NCBI GenBank assembly: GCA_030428105.1
Contig: JAUIBE010000017.1
Span: 1 to 52,927, forward strand
Source of the DNA: Gammaproteobacteria bacterium
GTDB lineage: Bacteria; Pseudomonadota; Gammaproteobacteria; Xanthomonadales; SZUA-36
DNA length: 52,927 bases
Reading direction: 5' to 3'
Every line of letters starts with the position of its first letter. Position 1 is the first letter of the stretch. Below the pieces are notes generated by a model. That model had not been told where the DNA came from and searched no databases. It saw nothing but the letters and a program-made list of their open reading frames with translations. Shown in pieces: positions 31,719-44,338 of this stretch. Made by a program: the position numbers and the translations under genes.

Positions 31719-32879
31719 ATGACCCAGCGCAGCATCATTCACGTCGACATGGATGCCTTCTTCGCCGCGGTCGAGGAACTGGACAACCCGGAACTTCGTG
31801 GCCGGGCCGTGGTGGTTGGCGGCCTTGGGCCACGCGGGGTGGTCTCAACCGCCAATTACATCGCCCGCCGTTCCGGCGTTCACTCCGCGATGCCGATGGG
31901 CCAGGCGCGCCGCCTGTGCCCGCAAGCCGTCTACATTGCTCCACGGGGCGCGCGTTACCGCGAGGTTTCGGCCAGGGTGTTCGAGCAGTTCCACGCCATT
32001 ACCCCGTTGGTGGAGGGTCTGTCGCTGGACGAGGCTTTTCTCGATGTCAGCGCCAGCCTGCGCCTGTTTGGCGGCTTCGAGGACATCGCCCGCAAGCTCA
32101 AGGCGGATATTCGCAGGGAAACCGGCCTGACCGCTTCGGTCGGAATGGCCCACAACAAGTTCCTGGCCAAGCTGGCCTCGGATGCGCAAAAACCCGATGG
32201 TTTTGTGCACGTGCCAGCCGATGGCGTGCAGGACTTCCTTGACCCGATGCCGATCGTCCGCCTGTGGGGGATTGGCAAGAAAACCCAGCCGCGCCTCAAG
32301 GCCCTGGGCCTGTTGACCATTGGCCAGTTCCGGCGAGTGGACGCCAGCCTGGTGCGACCAGTTCTTGGAAACCGTACCGAGCATTACCTGAGACTGGCGC
32401 AGGGACTGGACGAGCGCGAGGTTGAGCCGTCGCGACCGGACAAGTCGATCAGCCACGAGGTCACCTTCGACCAGGATATCCGTGACCCCGGGGAGCTGCT
32501 GGCCGAGTTGCAGCACCAGTCCGACCGCGTGGCACGCCGTTTGCGCAAGGCGCACCTGCTGGCGCGTACCGTATCAATCAAGCTGCGCGATTCGCAGTTT
32601 CGTACCGCGACACGCAGCAAGTCGATGATTGCCGGGTCAAACAGTTCATCCACCATTTACCGCATGGCGCGCGCGCTGTTTGAAACCTGGCGCAAAGAGC
32701 ACCGCAACACCCCGGTTCGCCTGCTGGGTGTGGGAACGAGCAATTTCGAAGATGAAGATGAGCCAGGACACGCCCCGCCCAGCCGCGACCAGCGACTGGA
32801 CGGGGTCCTGGACGGAATCCGTGACCGCTTTGGTGAAGACGGCATCGCCCATGGCCAGGCGATGCGGCGCAAGCGCTAG
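31719..32879 (+). CDS. dinB: DNA polymerase IV (DinB)
   Basis: DinB is a Y-family translesion polymerase. Catalytic acidic residues are Asp10 (HVDMDAFFAAVE) and Asp104-Glu105 (LSLDEAFLDVS); the steric region VVVGGLGPRGVVSTANY-type segment (GVVSTANYIARRSGV) and the little-finger domain follow. From ATG 31719 it has 386 residues; the frame extends upstream to a TTG at 31653 inside the divergent gene and is rejected. No CTG-N10-CAG LexA box lies in the short upstream region, so SOS control is not evident. The stop shares CTAG with convergent fadD. I see no C-terminal clamp-binding motif with certainty. Confidence 0.95.
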   Translation: MTQRSIIHVDMDAFFAAVEELDNPELRGRAVVVGGLGPRGVVSTANYIARRSGVHSAMPMGQARRLCPQAVYIAPRGARYREVSARVFEQFHAITPLVEGLSLDEAFLDVSASLRLFGGFEDIARKLKADIRRETGLTASVGMAHNKFLAKLASDAQKPDGFVHVPADGVQDFLDPMPIVRLWGIGKKTQPRLKALGLLTIGQFRRVDASLVRPVLGNRTEHYLRLAQGLDEREVEPSRPDKSISHEVTFDQDIRDPGELLAELQHQSDRVARRLRKAHLLARTVSIKLRDSQFRTATRSKSMIAGSNSSSTIYRMARALFETWRKEHRNTPVRLLGVGTSNFEDEDEPGHAPPSRDQRLDGVLDGIRDRFGEDGIAHGQAMRRKR

Positions 32880-34546
32880 TCGTCGTGCGTTTCGCGCAAC
32901 TCGCGACGCAGGATCTTGCCGACGTTGGACTTGGGAAGCTCGTCGTGGAACTGGATGTGTTTGGGGCGCTTGTAGCCGGTGAGGTTTTCCTTGCCGTGGG
33001 CATGTAGCTCTTCCTCGGTGAGCGAGGGGTCTGCCTTGACCACGTGGATCTTCACCACTTCGCCGGAGTATTCGTGGGGCACACCCACGGCCGCTACTTC
33101 AAGCACTTTGTCATGAGAAGCGAATACATCCTCGATTTCATTAGGATAAACGTTGAATCCTGAAACCAGGATCATGTCTTTCTTGCGGTCGACGATCTTG
33201 AAGAAGCCCTCAGGCGTCATCATCGCCATATCGCCAGTCCGCAGCCAGCCATCACGGGTCAGCACCTCGGCCGTGGCCTCCGGGCGCTGCCAGTAACCCT
33301 TCATCACCTGCGGGCCGCGAACGCACAGTTCGCCAACCTCGCCCTGGGGCAGGAACTGGCCGTCTTCACCCATGATGGCGCATTCGGTGGATGAGATCGG
33401 CAGGCCAATGCAGCCGTTGTAGTTCTCGAGGTCCATCGGGTTGATGCAGGCGGCGGGCGAGGTTTCTGTCAGCCCGTACGCCTCGATCAGGGTCACCCCG
33501 GTGACTTCTTTCCAGCGTTCCGCCACCGCGCGTTGTACTGCCATGCCGCCGCCTAGCGTGCCCTTGAGCGTGGAAAAGTCCAGTTCAGCGAAGCCTGGCG
33601 CGTTGAGCAGCCCGTTGAACAGCGTGTTGACGCCCGTCATGAAGGTGAACGGGGTTTTCTTCAGTTCAGCGACAAAGCCGTCCATGTCCCTGGGGTTGGT
33701 GATCAGCACGTTGGTGCCGCCCATTGACATGAACACCAGGCAGTTCGCCGTCAGGGCGAAGATATGGTACAGCGGCAGCGCGGTAATGATGATTTCGTGG
33801 TTCTGTCCCAGCCCCGAGGCGCCCATCCAGCAGCGCGACTGCTCCATGTTGGCGACAATGTTCTTGTGGGTAAGCATCGCGCCCTTGGCGACGCCGGTGG
33901 TGCCGCCGGTGTACTGCAGGAAGGCGATATCCTCGAACGTCAGGTCGGGCTGTGAAAGGGGCAGGGATGCGCCTTCTGACAAGGCCTGGTTGAAACTGGC
34001 TGCTCCGGGGATATTCCATGCCGGCACCAGTTTCTTGACCTTGCGCATCATGAAGTTGACGATCAGCTTCTTTGGAAAACCCAGCAGGTCGCCCAGGCCG
34101 GTGGTGATGACCTGTTCCACCGGCGCTTCGTCCAGCACCTTCTCCAGCACGTGGGCCTGGCTTTCCAGGATGACGATGGCGCGCGCGCCGGAATCAATCA
34201 GCTGGTGGCGCAACTCGCGCTGCGTGTACAGCGGGTTGGTATTGACCACGGTCAGCCCGGCGCGCATGGCGCCGAACATAGCCACCGGGTACTGCAGGAC
34301 ATTGGGCATCATGATGGCGATGCGGTCACCGCGCTTGAGCCCACGAGCCTGCAGCCACGCTGCGAAATCACGGGTTAGCTGGTCCAGTTCTGCGTAGGAA
34401 AGCGAAGCCCCCATGCAGGTGAAGGCCGCCCGCTCGGGGAAATCCCTGCAACTCTGTGAAAACAGGTCCAGGATGGACCGGTATCGGCTGATATCTATCT
34501 CAGCGGGAACATCTTCGGGGTATTGAAAGAGCCAGGGTTTGTCCAC
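32876..34546 (-). CDS. fadD: Long-chain fatty acid-CoA ligase FadD
   Basis: FadD activates fatty acids to acyl-CoA with ATP, releasing AMP and pyrophosphate. The P-loop YTGGTTGVAKGAM begins at residue 212, and the A8 region TGDMAMM and the fatty-acid signature GWLRTGD are present. I chose the GTG at 34546 (556 residues) because the FadD N-terminus (WLFQYPEDVP, compare WLNRYPADVP in E. coli) begins there with AAGG upstream; the open frame extends far upstream over the opposite gene and is not coding. The last codon overlaps the dinB stop. Confidence 0.95.
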   Translation of the reverse strand: MDKPWLFQYPEDVPAEIDISRYRSILDLFSQSCRDFPERAAFTCMGASLSYAELDQLTRDFAAWLQARGLKRGDRIAIMMPNVLQYPVAMFGAMRAGLTVVNTNPLYTQRELRHQLIDSGARAIVILESQAHVLEKVLDEAPVEQVITTGLGDLLGFPKKLIVNFMMRKVKKLVPAWNIPGAASFNQALSEGASLPLSQPDLTFEDIAFLQYTGGTTGVAKGAMLTHKNIVANMEQSRCWMGASGLGQNHEIIITALPLYHIFALTANCLVFMSMGGTNVLITNPRDMDGFVAELKKTPFTFMTGVNTLFNGLLNAPGFAELDFSTLKGTLGGGMAVQRAVAERWKEVTGVTLIEAYGLTETSPAACINPMDLENYNGCIGLPISSTECAIMGEDGQFLPQGEVGELCVRGPQVMKGYWQRPEATAEVLTRDGWLRTGDMAMMTPEGFFKIVDRKKDMILVSGFNVYPNEIEDVFASHDKVLEVAAVGVPHEYSGEVVKIHVVKADPSLTEEELHAHGKENLTGYKRPKHIQFHDELPKSNVGKILRRELRETHDD

Positions 34547-34681
34547 GTGCCGCCTTGTAATTTCGGGGAAAGAGTGCCCCGTTTGTAAACCAAATGGCTG
34601 TCCCGCACAAGCGGCCAGTCCAGTGTATGATGCAATTTGCGCATGAATTGGTCCGCGAGGGGGCCGAGGGAGCGAGCGGCA

Positions 34682-36595
34682 GTGGGTGAGCAGAACGTCA
34701 AGCTCAACGACGACGAAACCGTCTACCAGCAGTTCATGAAATCGCTTCTGGGCGAAGTCCAGGCATTGGAACTGATGCTGGAGCGCGGCCTGATTGAGAG
34801 CGGCGTCAGCCGCATGGGCGCCGAGCAGGAGATGTTCATCATCAACAGCGCCCACCAGCCGGCCAACAAGGCGCTGGAAATGCTCGACAAGCTGGATGAC
34901 CCGCGCTTTACCCATGAACTGGGCCTGTTCAACCTGGAAGCCAATCTCACGCCTCATCCGTTCAATGGCTCGTGCCTGAGTGAAATGGAAGCCGAGCTGC
35001 GCGAGATTCATGTGCTTGCGCGCGAGGCGGCGGAAAGCATGGACTGCGATATCGCCCTGGTGGGAATCCTGCCAACGCTGACCCTGCAGCACCTCAAGCT
35101 GGATTCCATGGTGCCAACTGCGCGCTACAAGGCTTTGAACGACGCGGTGCGCAACCTGCGGGGCGAAGATTTCCAGTTCACCATCACCGGCATCGACCAG
35201 CTCTCGGTGCGCCATGACAACGTCATGCTGGAAGCCTGCAACACCAGCTTCCAGGTGCATTTCCAGGTTTCCCCGGAAAACTTCGCCCACTACTACAACA
35301 TCGCCCAGCTGGTGACCGGACCGCTGCTCTCGCTGGCGGTCAATTCGCCGATCCTGCTGGGCAAGCGCTTGTGGCACGAATCACGTATCGCCGTGTTTGA
35401 GCATTCCATCGATACCCGCTCCGAGGCGCACCAGTCGCGCGGCCTGAAGCCGCGTGTGCATTTCGGTGATCACTGGATCGAGGAGTCGGTCACCGAGATT
35501 TTCAAAGAGGACATCGCCCGTTTCCGCATCGTGTTGACCACCGAAACCGAGGAAGACCCGGTGGGCATGGTGGAGGCTGGCACCATGCCGTCGCTGAACG
35601 CACTGCGGCTGCACAATGGCACCGTCTACCGCTGGAACCGCCCGTGCTACGGGGTGCACAACAACGTGGCCCACCTGCGCATCGAGAATCGCGTGATTCC
35701 CTCGGGGCCGACCGTGATCGACGAGGTGGCCAATTCAGCGTTTTTCTTCGGCCTGATGGCCGGCATGTCGGACAAGTACGAGGATGTTTCGAAGCTGATT
35801 CGTTTTGCCGATGTAAAGACCAATTTCCTGGCCGCGGCGCGCGACGGCATTCGCGCCCAGATGAACTGGTTCGACGACGAGCATTTGCCGGCCAAGCAAC
35901 TGATCCTGGAAGAACTGCTGCCATTGGCGCGCAAGGGGCTGGAAGACAAGGGCATCGACGCCGCGGACGTAACCCGCTTCATGGATGTCATCGAGGAACG
36001 CGTCACGCTGCGCCGCACCGGCGCGCGCTGGGCGCTGGAATCATTTGAAAGCATGCAGGGCAGGGGCACGCCCGACCAGCAATTGCGCAGCATCGTCGCG
36101 GACATGGTCAAGCAGCAGGTCAAGGGAGACCCGGTGAGCAAGTGGACCCTGGCGGACAATTCCGTGCAGCAGGATTTCCGTGACAGCTACCGCGTGGTTG
36201 GCCAGTTCATGAAAACCGACCTGTTTACCGTGCGCGCCGACGACATCGTCGATTTCGCAGCCTCGCTGATGGACTGGCGCCACGTGCGCCACGTGCCGGT
36301 GGAGGATGACGTTGGCAACCTGGTGGGGCTGGTATCCCACCGCGCCTTGTTGCGGCTGGTGGCGCAGGGGCGCTACGGCCAGGACAAGCGCGTGACCGTG
36401 CAGGAAATCATGAAGGCCGACCCGATCACCATTTCTCCCGACACCAGCACGGTGGAGGCCATTCGGCTGATGCGCGAAAAACGCCTGGCCTGCCTTCCGG
36501 TAACAAAGAAAGGCAAGCTGGTGGGGCTGGTCACCGAGCACGACCTGATCGTGGTTTCCTCGCGCCTGCTCGAGGAGTACCTCGAAAGCGAGTGA
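34682..36595 (+). CDS. GCS2-like glutamate-cysteine ligase domain fused to two CBS domains
   Basis: The N-terminal 480 or so residues resemble carboxylate-amine ligases of the GCS2 family: MGAEQEMFII, the glutamate-rich LGLFNLEANLTPHPF and NTSFQVHFQV correspond to the nucleotide/metal-binding strands. The C-terminal part (about 510-637) holds two CBS domains (FMKTDLFTVRADD and IMKADPITISPDT), which usually bind adenosine nucleotides. This suggests a ligase regulated by energy charge; the substrate is unknown. I chose GTG 34682, where GAGGGAG lies nine bases upstream (637 residues); ATG 34643 and TTG 34637 are alternatives. The stop overlaps the next gene as GTGA. Confidence 0.8.
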   Translation: MGEQNVKLNDDETVYQQFMKSLLGEVQALELMLERGLIESGVSRMGAEQEMFIINSAHQPANKALEMLDKLDDPRFTHELGLFNLEANLTPHPFNGSCLSEMEAELREIHVLAREAAESMDCDIALVGILPTLTLQHLKLDSMVPTARYKALNDAVRNLRGEDFQFTITGIDQLSVRHDNVMLEACNTSFQVHFQVSPENFAHYYNIAQLVTGPLLSLAVNSPILLGKRLWHESRIAVFEHSIDTRSEAHQSRGLKPRVHFGDHWIEESVTEIFKEDIARFRIVLTTETEEDPVGMVEAGTMPSLNALRLHNGTVYRWNRPCYGVHNNVAHLRIENRVIPSGPTVIDEVANSAFFFGLMAGMSDKYEDVSKLIRFADVKTNFLAAARDGIRAQMNWFDDEHLPAKQLILEELLPLARKGLEDKGIDAADVTRFMDVIEERVTLRRTGARWALESFESMQGRGTPDQQLRSIVADMVKQQVKGDPVSKWTLADNSVQQDFRDSYRVVGQFMKTDLFTVRADDIVDFAASLMDWRHVRHVPVEDDVGNLVGLVSHRALLRLVAQGRYGQDKRVTVQEIMKADPITISPDTSTVEAIRLMREKRLACLPVTKKGKLVGLVTEHDLIVVSSRLLEEYLESE

Positions 36596-37035
36596 TACGC
36601 CTGCTTCTCATTGCTGCCTGCCTCGCGCTGGCGGCTTGTGGCGAGCCACCCACCATCGAGCAACGGGTGGTTGCTGAAATTCGCAACATGGAAGCCGAGT
36701 TCGAGGCCGGTGAGCGGCTGAACTTTCTTTCCCACGTTACGGAAGATTTCCGCGGCCAGGGCGGCGCGATGAACCGCGAGCAATTGCGCGCGTTGGTGGT
36801 GCTGCAGTTCCAGCGTTATGAAAACATCGAGGCTCGCCTGTTTCCGATCAGCGTCGAGGAAATCTCTGCAAGCGAGGCGAGGGCCGAGTTCAATGCCCTG
36901 TTGACCGGTGGCGCCGGCTGGCTGCCGGAAGATGGCCAGCTCTATCATTTCCGCACCCATTGGCGACTGGAAGACGGTGACTGGCGCCTGGCGGCCGCAA
37001 GCTGGGCGCCGGCAACCCTGGGCGACACCCTTTAG
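36592..37035 (+). CDS. Small lipoprotein with an NTF2/SnoaL-like domain
   Basis: The 147-residue protein has a lipoprotein signal peptide with lipobox LAACG (Cys16). The mature part (EQRVVAEIRNMEAEFEAGERLNFLSHVTEDF, split by helices, then FRTHWRLEDGDWRLAAASW) has the helix-then-sheet pattern of NTF2/SnoaL folds, with the common ending in which a W-R-L-x-x-x-x-W strand closes the cone. No function can be assigned. The GTG start overlaps the stop of the GCS2-CBS gene, so the pair is translationally coupled and probably works together. Confidence 0.75.
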   Translation: MIRLLLIAACLALAACGEPPTIEQRVVAEIRNMEAEFEAGERLNFLSHVTEDFRGQGGAMNREQLRALVVLQFQRYENIEARLFPISVEEISASEARAEFNALLTGGAGWLPEDGQLYHFRTHWRLEDGDWRLAAASWAPATLGDTL

Positions 37036-37090
37036 GCGCGACCTTCAGCCCGCGACCCGGCCTGTTCTCAGCTTTTGAGAGCCGCTGGGC

Positions 37091-37096
37091 TAGAAT
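37091..37096 (+). promoter_or_regulatory. Possible -10 box immediately before lhr
   Basis: TAGAAT lies six bases before the lhr ATG, which would place the transcription start at or next to the start codon. No clear -35 is present. Confidence 0.3.
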
Positions 37097-37102
37097 AATC
37101 CC

Positions 37103-40100
37103 ATGTCTGCCTCCCCAGCCGCTTCCCCTGATTGCATGCAGGATTTCCACCCGGCAGTGCGGGAGTGGTTCACGTCCACGTTTGATGCGCCCACGCCCGC
37201 GCAGCTACAAGCCTGGGAGAACATCGGTGCGGGTGGCGATGTCCTGATCGCCGCACCCACCGGCAGCGGCAAGACCTTCGCCGCGTTCCTGCACGCCATC
37301 AACAACCTGGTCGAGGAATCACGCCAGGCGCCACTGGAAGATGGCGTTCGAATTCTCTATATCTCGCCACTGAAGGCGCTGTCCAACGACATCGAGAAAA
37401 ACCTGCGCGCCCCGCTGCAGGGCATCGACAGCAACCTGCAACAGAGCACCGGCATGCCCTCGGGCATTCGCGCCATGGTGCGTACCGGTGACACCACCGC
37501 GGGTGAGCGCGAGCAGATGCGGCGCAAGCCGCCGCAGATCCTGGTGACCACGCCGGAATCGCTGTTTATCCTGCTCACCTCGGATTCGGGCCGCAACATG
37601 CTTTCCGGCCTGGATAGCGTGATCGTGGATGAAATCCACGCCGTGGCCGGCAGCAAGCGCGGCAGCCACCTGGGCCTGTCGCTGGCGCGCCTGGATGCGC
37701 TGGTGGAGCAGGGCGGCCGTGAACGCCCACGGCGCATCGGCCTTTCCGCCACCCAGAAACCGATTGAAACCATTGCCCGCTTCCTGGCCGGCAACCAGCC
37801 ACAACCACGGCCCTGCGCCATTGTCGATACCGGCCACCAGAAACAGCGTGATATTCGCCTCGAGCTGCCCGCCTCGCCACTGACCGCGGTAATGGCCAAC
37901 GAGGTGTGGGAAGAAATTTACGATCGCCTGGCCGAGTTGGCGCTGGAGCGGCGCACCACGCTGATTTTCGTCAATACCCGAAGGCTGGCCGAGCGTATTG
38001 CGCGCCACCTGGGCGAGCGTATTGGTGAAAAGGCGGTCACCGCCCACCATGGCAGCCTGGCTCGCAAGCACCGCCTGGAGGCCGAACAGGCGCTCAAGGC
38101 GGGCGAACTCAAAGCGCTTGTGGCCACCGCTTCGCTGGAGCTGGGTATCGATATTGGCGATGTCGACCTGGTGTGCCAGGTAGGTTCGCCCGGCAATATT
38201 TCCGCGCTTATCCAACGGGTTGGCCGCGCGGGTCACGGCGTTGGCGAGGTCTCCCACGGGCGCCTGTTCCCGACCACCCGCGATGACCTGGTGGAGTGCG
38301 TGGCGCTTCTTCAAGCCCTGCGCCAGGGTGAGCTCGATCGCATCCAGGTTCCAAGGGCGCCGCTCGATGTATTGGCACAGCAAGTGGTGGCTGAGGTCAG
38401 CGCCGGGGAGCGCGGCGTTGAGGAACTCTACCAGTGCTTCTGCCGCGCCTGGTCCTATCGGTCGCTACAGGAGGAAACCTTCCAGGCGGTGATCGAGATG
38501 CTCGCGAAGGGTTATGCCACCACCCGGGGGCGCAAGGCGGCCTATGTCCATCATGACGCGGTTAATGGGCGCTTGCGCCCACGACCAGCAGCGCGCCTTA
38601 CCGCTTTGCAAAACGGCGGGGTGATTCCCGACCAGTTCGACTACGAGGTCACCCTGATGCCCGGCGGCTACCGGGTGGGTACGCTGAACGAGGATTTCGC
38701 CTTCGAGAGCATTCCCGGCGATATCTTCCAGTTGGGCAACACGTCCTACCGGATCCTGAAGATCGAAACTTCGCGCGTACTGGTGGAGGATGCCCAGGGC
38801 CTGCCGCCCACCATTCCCTTCTGGTTTGGCGACCGGCCGGGGCGTAGCGACGAGCTTTCCTACGCGGTTTCCGAGTTAAACCGCGAGATGGAAAAACGCC
38901 TGCCCGAACCTGACGACGCCAGGGCTTGGCTGGCGGAATCGGAGATACCCGCCGCAGCCGTCGAGCAGTTGATTGCCTACCTGGATGCGGCCCGCCTGGC
39001 GCTGGATGGGCTGCCCACCCAGAACCGGGTGTTCATGGAGCGGTTTTTCGACGACACCGGTGACATGCACCTGGTGATCCACGCGCCGTTTGGTTCGCGC
39101 ATCATGCGCGCCTGGGGGCTGGCCCTGCGCAAGCGCTTCTGTCGCCAGTTCAACTTCGAGCTGCAGGCGGCCGCGTTGGAGGATTGCCTGATCCTGTCTC
39201 TGGGTGAAACCCACAGTTTCGACATGGAAGAGGTGCAGTCCTACCTGAAGGCGGCATCGGTGCGCGACGTGCTGGTGCAGGCCTTGCTGGATGCGCCCAT
39301 GTTCGGCGCACGCTGGCGCTGGAACGCCACCATCGCCCTGGCGGTGCAACGCATGCGCAACGGCCAGAGGCTGCCACCGCAGTGGCAGCGCAACCAGGCT
39401 GAAGACCTGGTTGCGGTGGTGTTTCCCGACCAGTTGGCCTGCCTGGAAAATATTCGCGGTGAGCGCGAGATTCCCGACCATCCGCTCATCAACCAGACCA
39501 TCGAGGACTGCCTGACAGAGACCATGGATATCGGCGGCCTGACCGTTGTGCTCGACCGTATCGCCGGTGGCGGCCTGGATGTGCGTTGCGTTGACCTCAC
39601 CGGTCCATCGCCGCTGGCGGCTGAGATCATCAATGCCCGGCCGTACGCCTTCCTTGACGACGGCGAGGCTGAAGATCGCCGTACCCGCGCCATCTCGCAG
39701 CACCCCGATGATCTGGCCGATGCCGCGGTGCTGAGCATCATCAGCGTGGAGGCCACCGAGCAGGTCAAGGCAGAGGCGTGGATTGCGCCACGCAACCCGG
39801 ACGAACTGCACGATGGCCTGTTGCAGGCAGGATTTCTCACCAGTGCCGAGTTCACCAGCCAGCCCTGGGGCCCCTGGTTCAAGGCGCTGGCCGAAGACCT
39901 GCGCGCCTGCGTGGTACGCGGGCCGACTGCCGGGCAGGATGACACTGCCGCGGAGAACCGCTGGTGGGTGGCCACCGAGCGGCTTGGCGAGTGGCTGGCG
40001 ATACACCCCGGGCACCATTGCGCGCCAGACCCTTCAGCGCACTACCAGGTGGATGACTCCCTGGTTCGTGAAACGGCGGTTGTTGAGTTGTTGCGCAGCC

Positions 40101-41467
40101 GGCTGTCGGCGCTGGGACCGGTGGCCGTGGAAACCCTGGCCAAAGACTTCGATCTGCCCGAAAAAGACATACAGCAGGGCTTACTGGCGCTGCAAAACGA
40201 GGGCGTCGCCATTGCCTTCGAACGCCGCAAGGGCGAGCAACTGTGGTGCGAGCGGCGCCTGCTGGCACGCATCCACCGCTACAGCCGTGAAAAACGGCGC
40301 AGGGCAGTGCGTCCCGTGCCCCCGGCAGCCTTTATGCGCTTCCTGGTTCGTTGGCATGGCCTGGATGAACCACCCGCGGAGCTGGAACAGGCGCTGGCCA
40401 TGCTGGAAGGCTGGTGCGCGCCGGTGGCGGCCTGGGAGCAGGGCTTGCTGGCGCCGCGTTGCTCGGACTACGAGCCATTGATGCTGGATCGCCAGTTCCT
40501 GGGCGGTGCGGTCACCTGGTTCCGGCCGCCGGTGAGCGGGGCGGAGCCGGTTCAGGTGGTGTCCGCCACGCCGGTGACGATTGTGCCGCGGGCGCACGCT
40601 GCCGATTGGCGCCAGAAAAATGGCGTGGTGGCCCAGTCAGGTATCAATGAATCTGAGGAGGCTGCACCAGACGCTGTTCAACAGGTATTGCAGGCGCTGC
40701 AATCGGGCGGCGCCATGTTCAGCGATGACCTGGCGCGCCAGGCCGGGTTGTTACCGGCCCAGTTGGAGGCTGTGCTTTCCACCCTGGTTGCCAGGGGACT
40801 GATCACGGCGGATGGTTTCTCGCCATTGCGCTGGCTGACGCGGCCTTCCGTGGAAAAAGCGCGCATCGAGCGAAGGGCTCGCCGGGCGCGTGGCGTGCCG
40901 GGCATGGGGGCGCGAATGGGGTCGGGGTTGCTGGGCCGCTGGAGCGCCATAAGCCAGGATGCAGCAGATGGCAGTGCGATGTCGCGCCAGGAGCGGCTGC
41001 AAGCCATCTGCCAGGCGCTGCTCAGGCGTTACGGCGTGGTGTTCCGCGCGGTGCTAGCACGCGAGGGACTGTTGCCCACCTGGCGCGAGTTGCTGATGTT
41101 CCTGCGGCGCATGGAAGACCGCGGCGAGGTGCATGGCGGGCGCTTCGTGGATGGCTTCTCCGGCGAGCAATTCGCCTTGCCCGAGGCAGTGGGGCTGCTG
41201 CGCCGCAGCGTGCCCAAGGAAGGCCAGCCACGCTGGGTGGTGATCAACGCAACCGATCCGCTTAACCTGGGCGGATTCATTACGCCGGGGGTAAAAACAC
41301 CTTCGAAAGCGGCCAATCGCATCCTGCTGGAGTACGGCGTTCCGGCCGCAAGGTTCGTGGGCGACGAGGTCGAGGTGTTGCAGGGCGCCAGCCGTGATGC
41401 CTCCGAAGAGGCATCACAACGGCTTGTTGGGGCGCAGGCAGGCCTGCAGCGTGGGGTCGCGACGTAA
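37103..41467 (+). CDS. lhr: Large ATP-dependent helicase Lhr
   Basis: At 1454 residues this is the long bacterial Lhr, a superfamily 2 DNA helicase implicated in DNA repair. The N-terminal helicase core has motif I APTGSGKTF (about residues 52-60), DEIH with HAVAGSKRGSHL, motif III LSATQKP and motif VI QRVGRAGHG; the Lhr-specific winged-helix and beta-barrel core domains follow, and the extended Lhr-CTD fills the second half. No Shine-Dalgarno precedes the ATG. The end of the gene overlaps a small palindromic repeat (GCGACGT/ACGTCGC at 41459-41474). Confidence 0.95.
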   Translation: MSASPAASPDCMQDFHPAVREWFTSTFDAPTPAQLQAWENIGAGGDVLIAAPTGSGKTFAAFLHAINNLVEESRQAPLEDGVRILYISPLKALSNDIEKNLRAPLQGIDSNLQQSTGMPSGIRAMVRTGDTTAGEREQMRRKPPQILVTTPESLFILLTSDSGRNMLSGLDSVIVDEIHAVAGSKRGSHLGLSLARLDALVEQGGRERPRRIGLSATQKPIETIARFLAGNQPQPRPCAIVDTGHQKQRDIRLELPASPLTAVMANEVWEEIYDRLAELALERRTTLIFVNTRRLAERIARHLGERIGEKAVTAHHGSLARKHRLEAEQALKAGELKALVATASLELGIDIGDVDLVCQVGSPGNISALIQRVGRAGHGVGEVSHGRLFPTTRDDLVECVALLQALRQGELDRIQVPRAPLDVLAQQVVAEVSAGERGVEELYQCFCRAWSYRSLQEETFQAVIEMLAKGYATTRGRKAAYVHHDAVNGRLRPRPAARLTALQNGGVIPDQFDYEVTLMPGGYRVGTLNEDFAFESIPGDIFQLGNTSYRILKIETSRVLVEDAQGLPPTIPFWFGDRPGRSDELSYAVSELNREMEKRLPEPDDARAWLAESEIPAAAVEQLIAYLDAARLALDGLPTQNRVFMERFFDDTGDMHLVIHAPFGSRIMRAWGLALRKRFCRQFNFELQAAALEDCLILSLGETHSFDMEEVQSYLKAASVRDVLVQALLDAPMFGARWRWNATIALAVQRMRNGQRLPPQWQRNQAEDLVAVVFPDQLACLENIRGEREIPDHPLINQTIEDCLTETMDIGGLTVVLDRIAGGGLDVRCVDLTGPSPLAAEIINARPYAFLDDGEAEDRRTRAISQHPDDLADAAVLSIISVEATEQVKAEAWIAPRNPDELHDGLLQAGFLTSAEFTSQPWGPWFKALAEDLRACVVRGPTAGQDDTAAENRWWVATERLGEWLAIHPGHHCAPDPSAHYQVDDSLVRETAVVELLRSRLSALGPVAVETLAKDFDLPEKDIQQGLLALQNEGVAIAFERRKGEQLWCERRLLARIHRYSREKRRRAVRPVPPAAFMRFLVRWHGLDEPPAELEQALAMLEGWCAPVAAWEQGLLAPRCSDYEPLMLDRQFLGGAVTWFRPPVSGAEPVQVVSATPVTIVPRAHAADWRQKNGVVAQSGINESEEAAPDAVQQVLQALQSGGAMFSDDLARQAGLLPAQLEAVLSTLVARGLITADGFSPLRWLTRPSVEKARIERRARRARGVPGMGARMGSGLLGRWSAISQDAADGSAMSRQERLQAICQALLRRYGVVFRAVLAREGLLPTWRELLMFLRRMEDRGEVHGGRFVDGFSGEQFALPEAVGLLRRSVPKEGQPRWVVINATDPLNLGGFITPGVKTPSKAANRILLEYGVPAARFVGDEVEVLQGASRDASEEASQRLVGAQAGLQRGVAT

Positions 41468-41532
41468 ACGTCGCTCCTACAAGGTCACCGGCGTTACGGT
41501 TTAGGTGCAGGAGCGGGCTCTAGACCGCGAAC

Positions 41533-41533
<1 letters not shown>
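41455..41533. repeat. Pair of REP-like inverted elements between lhr and acnA
   Basis: Segment 41455-41484 read on the minus strand (TAGGAGCGACGT...CGCGACC) resembles segment 41505-41533 read on the plus strand (CAGGAGCGGGCT...CGCGAACC). The two form an inverted doublet, like the REP/BIME repeats of gammaproteobacteria. The first contains a small hairpin and overlaps the last codons of lhr; the second abuts the acnA stop. It occupies the whole gap of these convergent genes and may protect or end both transcripts. Confidence 0.55.
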
Positions 41534-44262
<2,729 letters not shown>

Positions 44263-44309
44263 CGAATCCTCCGGGTGGATAAACCTGAATTTTGATCATT
44301 CCTGAGCTA

Positions 44310-44338
44310 ATTATCGCGGCGAGGCGCCACGCCTACAA
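44310..44338 (-). promoter_or_regulatory. Probable acnA promoter
   Basis: On the minus strand TTGTAG (44338-44333) and GATAAT (44315-44310) are separated by 17 bases; the -10 is a 5/6 match and the -35 has the conserved TTG. The start of transcription would be near 44303, giving a leader of about 40 bases with a good ribosome-binding site. Confidence 0.5.

Noticed and set aside
34547-35377. N-terminal extension of fadD by 277 codons
   Set aside because: It runs antisense to the GCS2-CBS gene and has no similarity to FadD; the FadD N-terminus begins at GTG 34546.
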